Assembly: GCF_029714205.1 (NCBI RefSeq)
Contig: NZ_CP121648.1
Location: 4,973,001 to 5,037,000, forward strand
DNA from: Methylobacterium sp. CB376
Lineage (GTDB): Bacteria > Pseudomonadota > Alphaproteobacteria > Rhizobiales > Beijerinckiaceae
Direction: 5' to 3'
DNA: 64,000 nt
The position numbers and the translations under genes were made by a program. Position 1 is the first letter of the stretch. Each line of letters begins with the position of its first letter. This document shows positions 9,796-18,734 of the stretch, one piece after another. The notes beneath the pieces were generated by a model. It was not told the DNA's origin, did no database searches, and saw only the letters and a list, made by a program, of their open reading frames with translations.

Positions 9796-10683
9796 GTGAC
9801 CCTAGAGCAGCTTCGCATCTTCGTCGCGGTGGCCGAGCGCCAGCACGTGACCCGCGCCGCCGAGGCGCTGAACCTCTCGCAATCGGCGGTCAGCGCGGCG
9901 GTGGCCGCGCTGGAGGAGCGGCACGCCACCAAGCTCTTCCACCGCGTCGGGCGCGGCGTCGCGTTGACCGAGGCCGGCCGCCTCTTCCTGGGCGAGGCGC
10001 GGGCCGTGCTGGCGCGCGCGGCCACGGCCGAGGCCGTGCTCGCGGACCTCTCGGGCCTGCGGCGCGGCACCCTGCGCGTGCAGGCCAGCCAGACCATCGC
10101 GAGCCACTGGCTCCCCCGCCACCTCGTCGCCTTCCGCCGGCTCTTCCCCGAGATCGTCGTCACCCTCGCGATCGGCAACACGGCCGAGGTCGCGGCCGCG
10201 GTGCAGGCCGGGACCGCCGAACTCGGCTTCGTGGAAGGGAGGATCGACGATCCGATGCTCGCGAGCGAGGACGTCGCCGACGACAGGCTCGTCCTGATCA
10301 CCGCGCCGGACCATCGCCTCGCCGCCCGCGCGACGGTGCGCCCGCAGGATCTGGCCGAGGCCGCGTGGGTGATGCGCGAGGCGGGTTCCGGCACGCGCTC
10401 GGTCCTGGAAGCCGCCCTGACCGGCGCCGGGATCGCGCCCTCCGGGCTGCGGGTCGTGCTGGAACTGCCCTCGAACGAGGCCGTGCGGGCGGCGGTCGAG
10501 GCGGGGGCGGGGGCGAGCGTGCTCTCCCACAGCGTCGTCGCGCCGGCCCTGCGGGCGGGCAGCCTGGCGGCGCCGCCCTTCCCCCTGCCGAGCCGGGCCT
10601 TCCGTGTCCTGCGGCACCGGGAGCGCTATCGCAGCCGCGCCGCCGACGCGCTCCTCGCCCTGATCGCCGGGCCGCCGGGCTAG
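9796..10683 (+). CDS. LysR family transcriptional regulator
   Basis: A 295-residue LysR-type regulator. The N-terminal winged HTH is clear (LEQLRIFVAVAERQHVTRAAEALNLSQSAVSAAVAALE split over residues 3-37), followed by the LysR substrate domain (LRVQASQTIASHWLPRHL). The start is GTG at 9796. It is convergent with a YeiH-family exporter, and in many bacteria a LysR gene (YeiE type) lies beside yeiH, so that gene is the likely target. The effector is unknown; sulfite- or cysteine-like ligands are a family-based guess. Confidence 0.88.
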   Translation: MTLEQLRIFVAVAERQHVTRAAEALNLSQSAVSAAVAALEERHATKLFHRVGRGVALTEAGRLFLGEARAVLARAATAEAVLADLSGLRRGTLRVQASQTIASHWLPRHLVAFRRLFPEIVVTLAIGNTAEVAAAVQAGTAELGFVEGRIDDPMLASEDVADDRLVLITAPDHRLAARATVRPQDLAEAAWVMREAGSGTRSVLEAALTGAGIAPSGLRVVLELPSNEAVRAAVEAGAGASVLSHSVVAPALRAGSLAAPPFPLPSRAFRVLRHRERYRSRAADALLALIAGPPG

Positions 10684-10785
10684 AGCATTTTCCGATGAAG
10701 TGGATGCCGGTTCGTCGCAGAAAACGCGGCAAGATCAAAGATCGAGAGCGGCACCCGATTGCAACGTGATCGAGTGCCGCTCTCG
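10683..10785. repeat. Palindromic intergenic repeat and bidirectional terminator
   Basis: Directly after the LysR stop comes the sequence GAGCATTTTCCGATGAAGTG, then a block rich in A, which I recognise as the beginning of an element common in Methylobacterium intergenic regions. Its right part is a strong hairpin: arms 10743-10759 (CGAGAGCGGCACCCGAT) and 10769-10785, 16 of 17 bases pairing, 9-base loop. It lies between two convergent genes (LysR and yeiH), so it probably stops transcription from both sides. Confidence 0.65.
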
Positions 10786-10803
10786 GCGTCGGGGCGGGGC
10801 CGC

Positions 10804-11925
10804 TCAGGCGATGCCGAGCAGGCGGATCAGGCCGAGGCCGACGAGGCCCAGCCCCAGGAGCGAGAGCGTGACGGCCAGGGTGACGCGCGGACCGGCCTTG
10901 GCCACGACCCGCACGTCCACGCCGAGGCCGAGCGCGGCCATGGAGACGACCGTCAGGATCGTCGCGCCGTCGGCGATCGGCCCCAGCGCCGCCCGCGGCA
11001 CGAGGCCCAGCGAGCGCAGGGCCGCCATGGCAAGGAAGGCGAGGATGAACCAGGGCACGAGGTGGTGGAGCGCCACCCGCGCCCGCGCCGGTCGATCGCC
11101 CGCCGCACCGCGCGGCGCGGCCTCGTCGGTCTCCTCGGGCAGGCGGCGCGCGGCGAGGGACAGTCCGAGCACCACCGGGCCGAGCATGAGCACGCGCACG
11201 AGCTTGACGAGCGTCCCGACCTGCGCGCTGAGCGCGGCCACCGGCGCGGTGGCGGCGAGCACCTGCGGCACCGCGTAGACCGTGAGCCCCGCCAGCACTC
11301 CGTACTGCGTGGCGGACAGGTGCAGGAGCGGCACCAGGAGGGGCAGGCCGAGCACCACCAGCACGCCGAGCACGGCGGTGAAGGCGATCGAGGCCGCCAC
11401 CTCCTCCCCGTCCGCCCCGATCACCGGGGCGACGGCGGCGATGGCGGAGTTGCCGCAGATCGCGTTGCCGCAGGCCACCAGCACCGCCATACGCCGGGGC
11501 AGGCCGAGCGCGCGGCCGAGGCCGTAGCCGAGCGCGATGGCGGCGGCCACGACGGCCGCGATGCCGACGAGCAGGCCGGGACCGGCCGCCAGGATCGCGT
11601 CGGCGCTGAGCGAGGCGCCGAGCAGCACCACCGCGATCTCGAGCAGCGTCTTGGCCGAGAAGGCGATGCCGGGCCGCCAGCGCGCGGGCGGCGCCCAGGC
11701 CGTGCGCAGGGCGGTGCCGATCAGGATGGCCAGCACCAGGGCTTCGAGCCACGCGCGTCCGAACAGGCGCGCCTCGACCCGCTCCAGCCCGACGGAGGCG
11801 GCGGCGACGGCGAGGCACAGGGCGAGGCCGGGCATCACCCGGCGCAGCGCGCCGAGGCCACGGCCGGTGCGGGTCAGGGCTGCGCCGCGGGTCGCGGCGT
11901 CGGTGGCGATCTCGATGCTGGGCAT
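10804..11925 (-). CDS. YeiH/YadS-type putative sulfate exporter family protein
   Basis: A 373-residue polytopic membrane protein of the YeiH (UPF0324) family, annotated in general as putative sulfate exporters. About ten hydrophobic helices are visible, and the family hallmark motif AVLVACGNAICGNSAIAAVAPVIGA lies near residue 150-175. The ATG at 11925 was chosen; an upstream start at 11979 adds residues unlike the family. The transported ion is not proven. Its convergent LysR neighbour is the likely regulator. The 210-base upstream region includes an AT-richer stretch with nested GATCGATC palindromes (near 11998-12018). Confidence 0.82.
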   Translation of the reverse strand: MPSIEIATDAATRGAALTRTGRGLGALRRVMPGLALCLAVAAASVGLERVEARLFGRAWLEALVLAILIGTALRTAWAPPARWRPGIAFSAKTLLEIAVVLLGASLSADAILAAGPGLLVGIAAVVAAAIALGYGLGRALGLPRRMAVLVACGNAICGNSAIAAVAPVIGADGEEVAASIAFTAVLGVLVVLGLPLLVPLLHLSATQYGVLAGLTVYAVPQVLAATAPVAALSAQVGTLVKLVRVLMLGPVVLGLSLAARRLPEETDEAAPRGAAGDRPARARVALHHLVPWFILAFLAMAALRSLGLVPRAALGPIADGATILTVVSMAALGLGVDVRVVAKAGPRVTLAVTLSLLGLGLVGLGLIRLLGIA

Positions 11926-12072
11926 GGGCGGATCTCGCGTGGCCCGCGCATGATCCCCACCGCCGATAAATCGGTCCAACGCATTGATCAGGTCGTTTCA
12001 ATCGATCGGATCGATCGTTGTCCGGCCCGGGCGCGGGCCGCCCCCGTCCGGGAGGCCCGCCCGAAACGGCGA

Positions 12073-12099
12073 AGCCCCCCGTCCGAGGGACGGGGGGCT
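12073..12099 (-). terminator. Hairpin terminator after the Bax inhibitor-1 gene
   Basis: A perfect 11-bp stem: AGCCCCCCGTC at 12073-12083 and GACGGGGGGCT at 12089-12099, with a 5-base loop. It lies 40 bases beyond the stop of the minus-strand Bax inhibitor-1 gene. On the minus strand it is followed by a short TCGCCGTTT tract, so it is a weak-tailed intrinsic terminator candidate. Confidence 0.6.
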
Positions 12100-12138
12100 C
12101 CCCAGCACCGTCGAGGAGAGGAAGGGAAGGGGGGACCC

Positions 12139-12849
12139 CTACTCCCGCTCGCCGGTGAAGTTCAGAAGCAGCTGGAACAGGTTGATGAAGTTCAGGTAGA
12201 GCGACAGCGCCCCGAACACCGCGAGCTTGCCGCTGGTCTCCTGGTCCCAGTGCTCCGCGTACTGCTCCTTGATCGACTGGGTGTCGTAGGCCGTCAGGCC
12301 GACGAAGATCACGACGCCGATCAGCGAGATGGCGAAGTGCAGCGCGCTCGACGCCAGGAAGATGTTGACGAGGCTCGCGATGACGACGCCGATCAGGCCC
12401 ATCATCAGGAAGGAGCCCATCCGCGAGAGGTCGCGCTTCGTGGTGTAGCCGTACAGGCTCGTCGCGCCGAACATCGCCGCCGTGATGAAGAAGGTGCGCG
12501 CGATGCTCGTCCCGGTGAAGACCAGGAAGACCGAGGCCAGCGACAGCCCCATCACCGCGCAGAAGCTCCAGAACAGGGTCTGGGCGGTGGCGGCCGAGAT
12601 CTGCTCGATGCGGAACGACAGGAACAGGATGAAGGCGAGCGGCGCCAGCATCACCACGTATTTCAGCGGCGTGCCGAACAGGGGCTGGGCGATGGACGGC
12701 GTCGCCGACACCGCGAAGGCGACGAGGCCGGTCAGGGCGAGGCCGAGCCCCATCCGGTTGTAGACCCGCAGCATGTGCTGCCGCAGGCCCTCGTCGAAGA
12801 GGGCGGCGGAGGGCGCCGCCGTGCTCTGCCAAGCGTAAGGCGTGTTCAT
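12139..12849 (-). CDS. Bax inhibitor-1/YccA family membrane protein
   Basis: A 236-residue protein with seven hydrophobic helices, belonging to the BI-1/YbhL family, thought to be pH-sensitive calcium-leak or FtsH-associated membrane proteins. The N-terminus (LRQHMLRVYNRMGLGLALTGLVAF) and the C-terminal half with GLTAYDTQSIKEQYAEHWDQE are typical, and the second contains the conserved acidic residues. Length is standard. It seems monocistronic, with its own terminator. Confidence 0.9.
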   Translation of the reverse strand: MNTPYAWQSTAAPSAALFDEGLRQHMLRVYNRMGLGLALTGLVAFAVSATPSIAQPLFGTPLKYVVMLAPLAFILFLSFRIEQISAATAQTLFWSFCAVMGLSLASVFLVFTGTSIARTFFITAAMFGATSLYGYTTKRDLSRMGSFLMMGLIGVVIASLVNIFLASSALHFAISLIGVVIFVGLTAYDTQSIKEQYAEHWDQETSGKLAVFGALSLYLNFINLFQLLLNFTGERE

Positions 12850-12910
12850 CGGTCGGTGATCCTCGTGGAGACGCCGCCGGTCGGCGGGGGAGACCGGCGG
12901 AAGGGGGGTG

Positions 12911-13687
12911 TCAGGGCCGCGGCGCGCCGAGCGTCTCGGCGGCGCGGCCGAGCGCCGGCTCGTCGCCGCCGCTCAGCGCGTAGGCGGTGTGGCCGGCCTT
13001 CCAATAGACCGTCACCGCGTCGCTGCCGCGCGTCACCTCGGGGGCGAGCGCCGCCTCGTCCGCGGTCTGGGTCGCGAAGAGCGCCACGGGACCGAGCGAA
13101 GCCGCGTCGATCGCCACCTCCACGCCCGCGCCGGAGCGGGTCGGGACGATCTGCAGGTCGCGCACCCGCCAGTCGCGCGGCAGGTCCGGCAGGCGGATCC
13201 CGGTGGCGGCCTCGACGCCGGCCCGGTCGTAGGCCGGGCTCGGCCGCAGGGAGGCGACGCGGGCGCGCAGCTGCGAGGCCTGCCGGGCCTGGATCGCGTC
13301 CTCCACGAAGGGCGGCGAGTGGGTCGAGGCGATGGTGCCCGGCACCCCGAACCCGCCCGTCTCGGCATGCATCAGCCACCCGGCGCCGACCAGGAAGGCG
13401 ACGACCGCGGCGCGCTGGAAGCGCTGGCCGATCCGCCGCCAGGTCAGCGCCCGGTCGAGGCGGCGGGCCGCCACGGCGATGCGCTCGGGCATCGGACCGG
13501 GATGCAGGCGGGGATGGGACGGCGCGAAGGCGGCGCAGAGCGCGTCGCGGGTGCGCAGGTCCGCCATCACCCGGGCGGCGATCTCCGGATGGGCCGCGAG
13601 GTGGCCCTCGACCTCGATCCGCCGCGGGAGATCGAGCTGGCCGTCGATATAGGCGTTCAGGTCGCTCTCGGTGATCGGGTCCATCAT
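12911..13687 (-). CDS. Anti-sigma factor (membrane-anchored, zinc-finger-like N-terminus)
   Basis: A 258-residue protein that starts DPITESDLNAYIDGQLDLPRR, the typical anti-sigma domain start in which aspartate/leucine-rich helices bind the cognate sigma factor. The zinc-finger HxxxCxxC is not intact: a histidine is seen (EGHLAAHPE) but no CxxC. A single hydrophobic helix near residues 92-106 (AAVVAFLVGAGWLM) divides cytoplasmic and periplasmic parts. Its start overlaps the sigma gene stop by four bases, which is the classic coupled pair. The inducing signal is unknown. Confidence 0.82.
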   Translation of the reverse strand: MMDPITESDLNAYIDGQLDLPRRIEVEGHLAAHPEIAARVMADLRTRDALCAAFAPSHPRLHPGPMPERIAVAARRLDRALTWRRIGQRFQRAAVVAFLVGAGWLMHAETGGFGVPGTIASTHSPPFVEDAIQARQASQLRARVASLRPSPAYDRAGVEAATGIRLPDLPRDWRVRDLQIVPTRSGAGVEVAIDAASLGPVALFATQTADEAALAPEVTRGSDAVTVYWKAGHTAYALSGGDEPALGRAAETLGAPRP

Positions 13688-14265
13688 CGGTCGTACTCCA
13701 CGGACGGGCGGCCGCCCTGAACCACGCGCAGGCGCGGGCTGACCTCCGGCGGCGGGGGCGCGGCGGGGGGCGCCAGCCGGTTCTCCCCGCTCTCGAAACT
13801 GCGCAGGGCCGCGCGGCCGCGCCCGAGCCGCGACATCAGCGTACCGATCGGGATGCCGAGCACGTCGGCGGCCTCCTGGTAGGCCATGCCCTCGATCGTC
13901 ACCAGGTGGAGCGCCGCCCGCTGCTCCTCGGGCAGCCGCGCGAAGGCCTCGCGGATCTGGGCGAGGCGCACGTGGCTGTCCTGACCGGCGGGCACCGCCG
14001 CGTCGGCGATGTGCTCGAGGGTCTCGGCGTAGCGCGCCTCCACTTGGCGGCGGCGCTGCCCGTCGATGAAGGCGTTGTGCAGCACCGTCATCAGCCAGGT
14101 GCGCAGGTTGGTCCCGCTCTTGAGCGAGCTCTGATGTTCCAGGGCGCGCACGAGGGCGTCGTGCACGAGATCGTCCGCCTGGGCCGGGTCGCGGGTGAGC
14201 GCGCGGGCGTAGCGCCGCAGCGGCACGATCAGGTCGACGACGTCGAGGCGCTTGCGTGAGGTCAT
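13684..14265 (-). CDS. ECF-family RNA polymerase sigma factor
   Basis: A 193-residue group 4 sigma factor. Region 2 runs from about residue 8 (LIVPLRRYARALTRDPAQADDLVHDALVRALEH in parts) and includes the -10-binding helix LRTWLMTVLHNAFID. Region 4 is the HTH near residues 120-160 (LPEEQRAALHLVTIEGMAYQEAADVLGIP). The C-terminal 35 residues are proline-rich and not part of the fold. The ATG at 14265 was chosen since the fold starts there. Coupled to the anti-sigma gene by an ATGA overlap; together they likely autoregulate. Confidence 0.88.
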   Translation of the reverse strand: MTSRKRLDVVDLIVPLRRYARALTRDPAQADDLVHDALVRALEHQSSLKSGTNLRTWLMTVLHNAFIDGQRRRQVEARYAETLEHIADAAVPAGQDSHVRLAQIREAFARLPEEQRAALHLVTIEGMAYQEAADVLGIPIGTLMSRLGRGRAALRSFESGENRLAPPAAPPPPEVSPRLRVVQGGRPSVEYDR

Positions 14266-14330
14266 GGTCCGGATCTGAGGGGGCCTACATGAGATGAACG
14301 CGCCGGGGCCGGCCCGTAATCCCGGTCTCC

Positions 14331-16091
14331 TCAGTGACCCTCCGCGAGCGTGCCGCGCTGGCGCGGATCCGCCGCCCCGGCCCAGCCGCCGGGCACTGCC
14401 ATCACCGAACTCGCCGAGCCGGAGGTCGAGCCGACCACGACCCGGTGGCCCTTCGCCCGCAAAAGCGCCAGCGTGTCGGGAGACAGCCCGGTCTCGACCA
14501 GAAGCGCGTCCGGCCGCCACTGGTGATGCACGCGCGGCGCCGCGACCGCCTCGGCGAGGTTGAGCCCGAAATCCACCACGCCGGTGACCACCTGCAGCAC
14601 CGTGGAGATGATGCGGCTGCCGCCGGGGCTGCCGGTCACCAGGAGGAGCCGGCCGTCGCGCAGGACGAAGGCCGGCGTCATGCTGGAGAGCGGCCGCGCG
14701 CCGGGCGCGACCGCGTTGGCCTCTCCGCCGACGAGGCCGTAGGCGTTCTGCGCCCCGGGCTTGGCGGAGAAATCGTCCATCTCGTTGTTGAGGAGCACCC
14801 CCGTCCCTGCCGCGACGAGGCCGAGCCCGTAGGAGAAGTTGAGCGTAAAGGTGTTCGCGACCGCGTTGCCCTCGGAATCGACTACGGAGAAGTGGGTGGT
14901 CTGGTCGGGCTCCTCGGGCAGGGGATTGCCGGCCCGCACCTCCCCGGCCGGCCGGGCCCGGTCCGGGTCGATCAGCGCCCGCAGCCGCGCCGCGTAGGAT
15001 TTGGCGGTCAGGCCGGCCACCGGCACGCGGACGCGGTCGGGATCGCCCAGATAGGCGGCGCGGTCCGCGTAGGCCTGCTTCATCGCCTCGGCGAGGAGGT
15101 GGATCGCCTCGGCGCTGCCCGCCCCCTTCGCGGCGAGGTCGTAGCCTTCGAGGATGTTGAGGATCTCCACGAGGTGCACGCCGCCGGAGCTCGGGGGCGG
15201 CATCGCCACCACCTCGTGGCCCCGATAGGCGCCGCGCACCGGGGCGCGCAGGGCCACCCGGTAGGAGGCGAGATCCTCCGGCGTCATCGCGCCGCCCGCC
15301 CCCCGCACGGCGGCCACGATCCTCTCCGCGACCTCGCCGCGGTAGAAGGCGTCCGGGCCTCCCTCGGCGATCCGGCGCAGGGTCGCGGCGAGGTCCGGCT
15401 GGACCAGCCGCTCGCCCCAGCCGTAGGGCCGATCCCCGCGGAAGAACACCGCCCGGCTCGACTCGTATCGCCCGAGGATGCCGGCCGCCCGCGGCAGCGA
15501 GGCGGCGAGATCGTCCTCGACCGTGATTCCCTCGCGGGCGAGCGCCTCGGCCGGGGCGATCAGCTCGGCGAGGGTGAAGCGCCCGGAGCCGTAGCGGGCC
15601 AGCGCCTCGGCGAGGCCGCGCACCGTGCCCGGCACGCCCACCGCCTTGCCGGAGGCGGTCGACAGGGCGGGGTCCGGCTCGCCGTCCGGACCCAGGAAGA
15701 GGTCCCGTGTCGCGGCGGCCGGCGCCGTCTCCCGGTAATCGATCGCGACGGTCTCGCTTCTCTTGGCGAGGTGCACCAGCATGAAGCCGCCGCCGCCGAG
15801 ATTCCCCGCCCGGGGCAGGGTCACGGCCAGGGCGAAGCCCACCGCCACGGCCGCGTCGACCGCGTTGCCGCCCGCCCGCAGGATCGCGACGCCGACCCGC
15901 GTCGCCCGCGCCTCCTGCGAGGCCACCATGCCGTGCGGGGCGAAGGCCGGGAGCAGCCGCGCCTCGTCCGACTGGATGGCGCCCGCCCCCGGCATGCCGG
16001 GCGGCGCGCCCTGCGCCGATGCGGGCGCCGCGAGCGCCAGGCAGGCAAAGACCGCGAGGGCGGGGATCGCGAGGGTGCGGCGGTTCGGCAT
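14331..16091 (-). CDS. ggt: Gamma-glutamyltransferase
   Basis: A 586-residue periplasmic gamma-glutamyltranspeptidase/glutathione hydrolase. A signal peptide (RRTLAIPALAVFACLALAAPASAQG) leads the protein. The autoprocessing site is QTTHFSVVD, placing the catalytic N-terminal threonine of the small subunit at about residue 398. Substrate-binding motifs include MPPPSSGGVHLVEILNILEG and the oxyanion PLSSMTPAFV and GSPGGSRI stretches. It cleaves gamma-glutamyl bonds in glutathione and related peptides and so supplies glutamate in the periplasm, which links loosely with the glutamate importer elsewhere in the window. Confidence 0.92.
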   Translation of the reverse strand: MPNRRTLAIPALAVFACLALAAPASAQGAPPGMPGAGAIQSDEARLLPAFAPHGMVASQEARATRVGVAILRAGGNAVDAAVAVGFALAVTLPRAGNLGGGGFMLVHLAKRSETVAIDYRETAPAAATRDLFLGPDGEPDPALSTASGKAVGVPGTVRGLAEALARYGSGRFTLAELIAPAEALAREGITVEDDLAASLPRAAGILGRYESSRAVFFRGDRPYGWGERLVQPDLAATLRRIAEGGPDAFYRGEVAERIVAAVRGAGGAMTPEDLASYRVALRAPVRGAYRGHEVVAMPPPSSGGVHLVEILNILEGYDLAAKGAGSAEAIHLLAEAMKQAYADRAAYLGDPDRVRVPVAGLTAKSYAARLRALIDPDRARPAGEVRAGNPLPEEPDQTTHFSVVDSEGNAVANTFTLNFSYGLGLVAAGTGVLLNNEMDDFSAKPGAQNAYGLVGGEANAVAPGARPLSSMTPAFVLRDGRLLLVTGSPGGSRIISTVLQVVTGVVDFGLNLAEAVAAPRVHHQWRPDALLVETGLSPDTLALLRAKGHRVVVGSTSGSASSVMAVPGGWAGAADPRQRGTLAEGH

Positions 16092-16217
16092 GCTGGTCTC
16101 CCGTCCGGAAGGTAGCCCGGCGCGCGGCCGCCTCAAGCGCCCTCGCCCGCGCCGCCGCCCTTGCCTGCGCGTCGCTCCCGGTTCAATCGGGCGAGGCCTG
16201 CCGCCCGGAGCGAGCCG

Positions 16218-16853
16218 ATGACCTTCCTGCCCGACGCGCCGACCTTCGCCGCCTACCTGCTCGCCTGCCTCGTCCTCTTCGTGACGCCGGGGCCGGACAT
16301 GAGCCTGATGCTCGCCCGCACGATCGGGGCCGGGCGGCGGGCCGGCCTCGCCACGGTGCTGGGCACCAGCACCGGCACGCTCGGGCACACCCTGGCGGCG
16401 GCTCTCGGCCTCTCGGCCCTGCTCGCGGCCTCGGCGACGGCCTTCCTGGTGCTCAAGCTCGTGGGCGCCCTCTACCTAGCCTGGTTCGCCCTCGATGCCC
16501 TGCGCCGCGGCTCGGCCCTGACGGTGCGGGCCGAGCGGGTCGGGGGCGGCTTCCGGCGCGCCTTCTGGACCGGGGTCGGGGTGAACCTCACGAACCCGAA
16601 GGTCGTCCTGTTCTTCATCACCTTCCTGCCGCAATTCGTGCGCGCCGACGCGGTCAACCTGGCCGGCCAGCTCGCCTTCCTGGGCGCCGCCTTCGTGGCC
16701 GTCACGCTGCCGCTCGGGATCCTCCTCGTCCTCGGGGCGGAACGGATCACCGGCGCGCTCCAGGCCCGGCCGCGGATGCTGCGCGCCATCGACTGGCTCT
16801 TCGCCGGGCTGTTCGGGGCCTTCGCGGCGCGGATCCTGGCGACGGCGCGCTGA
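16218..16853 (+). CDS. LysE/RhtB family amino acid exporter
   Basis: A 211-residue inner-membrane exporter of the LysE/RhtB superfamily. The family signature VTPGPDMSLMLARTIGAGRRAG lies near residues 20-40 and NLTNPKVVLFFITFLPQF near residues 125-145. Six hydrophobic helices are visible. The ATG at 16218 starts at the usual family position; the frame upstream is open but arginine-rich. The substrate is not predictable. The stop abuts the stop of the opposite-strand gene without any gap. Confidence 0.87.
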   Translation: MTFLPDAPTFAAYLLACLVLFVTPGPDMSLMLARTIGAGRRAGLATVLGTSTGTLGHTLAAALGLSALLAASATAFLVLKLVGALYLAWFALDALRRGSALTVRAERVGGGFRRAFWTGVGVNLTNPKVVLFFITFLPQFVRADAVNLAGQLAFLGAAFVAVTLPLGILLVLGAERITGALQARPRMLRAIDWLFAGLFGAFAARILATAR

Positions 16854-17351
16854 TCAGCGCCGCGGCGCGGCCGCGCCGCCTGCCCGGCGGCCGGCGAGGA
16901 GCCAGTAGACGAGCCCGGCGCCCGCCCCGGCCAGGAACAGCAGGGCGGTGACGCGCCCCTCGGCGAGGCCCGCCGGACCGCCCGCGCCGCCGCGCACGCC
17001 CCGCATCAGCCAGGGCAGGAGGGCGGTGAGGAAGCCGGTCGCGCCCGCGTACCAAGTCAGCGCGCGCCAGCCCAGCACCTCGCCCATCACGGCGTTGAGG
17101 ATGGGCGGCACCGCCACCAGGAGCAGGACGGCCCGGCCCGCATCCAGCACCGCCTCGACCATGCCGGGATCCGGCGGGTAGCCGGCGGCGAGTTCGGCCA
17201 GCACCGATTCGATCGCGGCGAGGCCGAGCTGCCCCACGACGTCGCGCAGAACCGGATCGACCAGCGCGCCGAGGCCGAGGAGCAAAGCCCCGACCGGCAG
17301 CGCCAGCAGCAGCGCGAAGCCCACGGCGACGAGGCGGCCGATCAGCTGCAT
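16854..17351 (-). CDS. Hypothetical four-helix membrane protein
   Basis: A 165-residue protein with four hydrophobic segments (near residues 5-30, 70-90, 98-118 and 133-153). No enzymatic motif is visible and I do not recognise the family. It lies 11 bases downstream of the rlmN stop on the same strand and is probably co-transcribed. High GC at third positions and a family-like N-terminus (MQLIGRLVAVGFALLLALPVG) support a real gene. Confidence 0.65.
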   Translation of the reverse strand: MQLIGRLVAVGFALLLALPVGALLLGLGALVDPVLRDVVGQLGLAAIESVLAELAAGYPPDPGMVEAVLDAGRAVLLLVAVPPILNAVMGEVLGWRALTWYAGATGFLTALLPWLMRGVRGGAGGPAGLAEGRVTALLFLAGAGAGLVYWLLAGRRAGGAAAPRR

Positions 17352-17362
17352 CGGTCGGCCGC

Positions 17363-18658
17363 TCAGTCGTCGTCCACGGCCCCGTAGACGCCCTCCGCCC
17401 CGATGCCGTCCTCCAGCATCAGCCGGGCGCGGGCGCGCAGCTTCTCGGTCTCGCTCTTGAGCTGGCCGCAGGCCGCCAGGATGTCCCGGCCCCGCGGCGT
17501 GCGCACCGGGGAGGCGTAGCCGGCGTTGAAGACGATCTCGGAGAAGCGCTCGATCCGCTCCCAGTCCGAGCACTCGTACCTGGAGCCGGGCCAGGGATTG
17601 AACGGGATCAGGTTGATCTTGGCCGGGATGCCCTTGAGCAGCCGCACCAATTCGCGCGCCTCGGAATCCGAATCGTTCACGCCCTTCAGCATCACGTACT
17701 CGAAGGTGATGCGGCGGGCATTCGACACGCCCGGATAGTTCCGGCAGGCCTCGAGCAGGGTCCGGATCGGGTACTTGCGGTTGAGCGGGACCAGCTCGTC
17801 GCGCAGGTCGTCGCGCACCGCGTGGAGCGAGATCGCCAGCATCGCGTTCGCGTCGATGCCGAGCCGCTCGAATTGCGGAACCACGCCCGAGGTCGAGACC
17901 GTGATGCGGCGGCGCGACAGGCCGAGGCCCTCGTTGTCGCTCATCACCCCGACCGCGTCGACCACGTTGTCGACGTTGTAGAGCGGCTCGCCCATGCCCA
18001 TGAACACGATGTTCGACACGAAGCGCGAGCCGTCCACCGGCACGAAGGTGCCCTTGGGCGGCACCTGGCCGGGCCAGTCGCCGAGCCGGTCGCGGGCGAC
18101 GACGAGCTGGGCGGTGATCTCCTGGGCCGAGAGATTGCGCACGAGGCGCTGCGTGCCGGTGTGACAGAAAGAGCAGGTGAGCGTGCAGCCGACCTGGCTC
18201 GACACGCAGAGCGTGCCGCGGTCGTTGGCCGGGATGTAGACGCACTCGATCTCGGCGCCGCGATTGTGGTCGTGGCGGCCGGTCGGCGGCATGCGCAGCA
18301 GCCACTTGCGGGTGCCGTCGCGGGAGACCTGCTCGCTCACCACCTCGGGCCGGTCGAGGGTGTAGGCCTCCTCCAGCTGCGCCTTCAGCCCCTTGCCGAC
18401 ATTGGTCATGGCCTCGAAGGAGGCCGCCCCGCGCACGTTGATCCAGTGCCAGAGCTGGCCGGTGCGCATGCGCTGCTCGCGCTCGGGCACGCCGATGGCG
18501 GCGAGGCGCTCGCGCAGGGCGCCGCGGGTGAGGCCGACCAGGGAGGGCCGGCCGGTCGCGACCATCGCCTCGGGGCGCACCTCGGGCGTCTTCTCGATGA
18601 AGGGATCGGAACCGGCGCGGCGCTCGGGCCGCGCGGTGTCGAGGGACGCCGTCGCCAT
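17363..18658 (-). CDS. rlmN: Dual-specificity 23S rRNA/tRNA adenine-C2 methyltransferase RlmN
   Basis: A 431-residue radical-SAM methyltransferase that methylates C2 of A2503 in 23S rRNA and A37 in some tRNAs. The iron-sulfur motif [11 protein letters not shown] (CxxxCxxC) is present, preceded by CVSSQVGC. The SAM-binding GMGEPLYN motif and a late cysteine (DILAACGQL) that carries the methyl intermediate are also visible. Residues 1-40 form a low-complexity extension common in alphaproteobacterial RlmN. An IalB-family gene upstream on the same strand is a recurring neighbour in Hyphomicrobiales. Confidence 0.95.
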   Translation of the reverse strand: MATASLDTARPERRAGSDPFIEKTPEVRPEAMVATGRPSLVGLTRGALRERLAAIGVPEREQRMRTGQLWHWINVRGAASFEAMTNVGKGLKAQLEEAYTLDRPEVVSEQVSRDGTRKWLLRMPPTGRHDHNRGAEIECVYIPANDRGTLCVSSQVGCTLTCSFCHTGTQRLVRNLSAQEITAQLVVARDRLGDWPGQVPPKGTFVPVDGSRFVSNIVFMGMGEPLYNVDNVVDAVGVMSDNEGLGLSRRRITVSTSGVVPQFERLGIDANAMLAISLHAVRDDLRDELVPLNRKYPIRTLLEACRNYPGVSNARRITFEYVMLKGVNDSDSEARELVRLLKGIPAKINLIPFNPWPGSRYECSDWERIERFSEIVFNAGYASPVRTPRGRDILAACGQLKSETEKLRARARLMLEDGIGAEGVYGAVDDD

Positions 18659-18734
18659 CAGGAACCTTCGGGAGTATGGTGACCCCCGATATAGGCGGTT
18701 GCGGGCCGAAACGCGAATACGCGCCGGGCAGGCC

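Noticed and set aside
9477..10769. Long plus-strand frame across the LysR gene
   Set aside because: It runs in another phase over a motif-confirmed LysR regulator and has low-complexity Arg/Gly/Pro composition.
10759..13674. Frame of 971 codons on the plus strand opposite yeiH, BI-1 and the anti-sigma gene
   Set aside because: Antisense of three supported genes with charged low-complexity composition.
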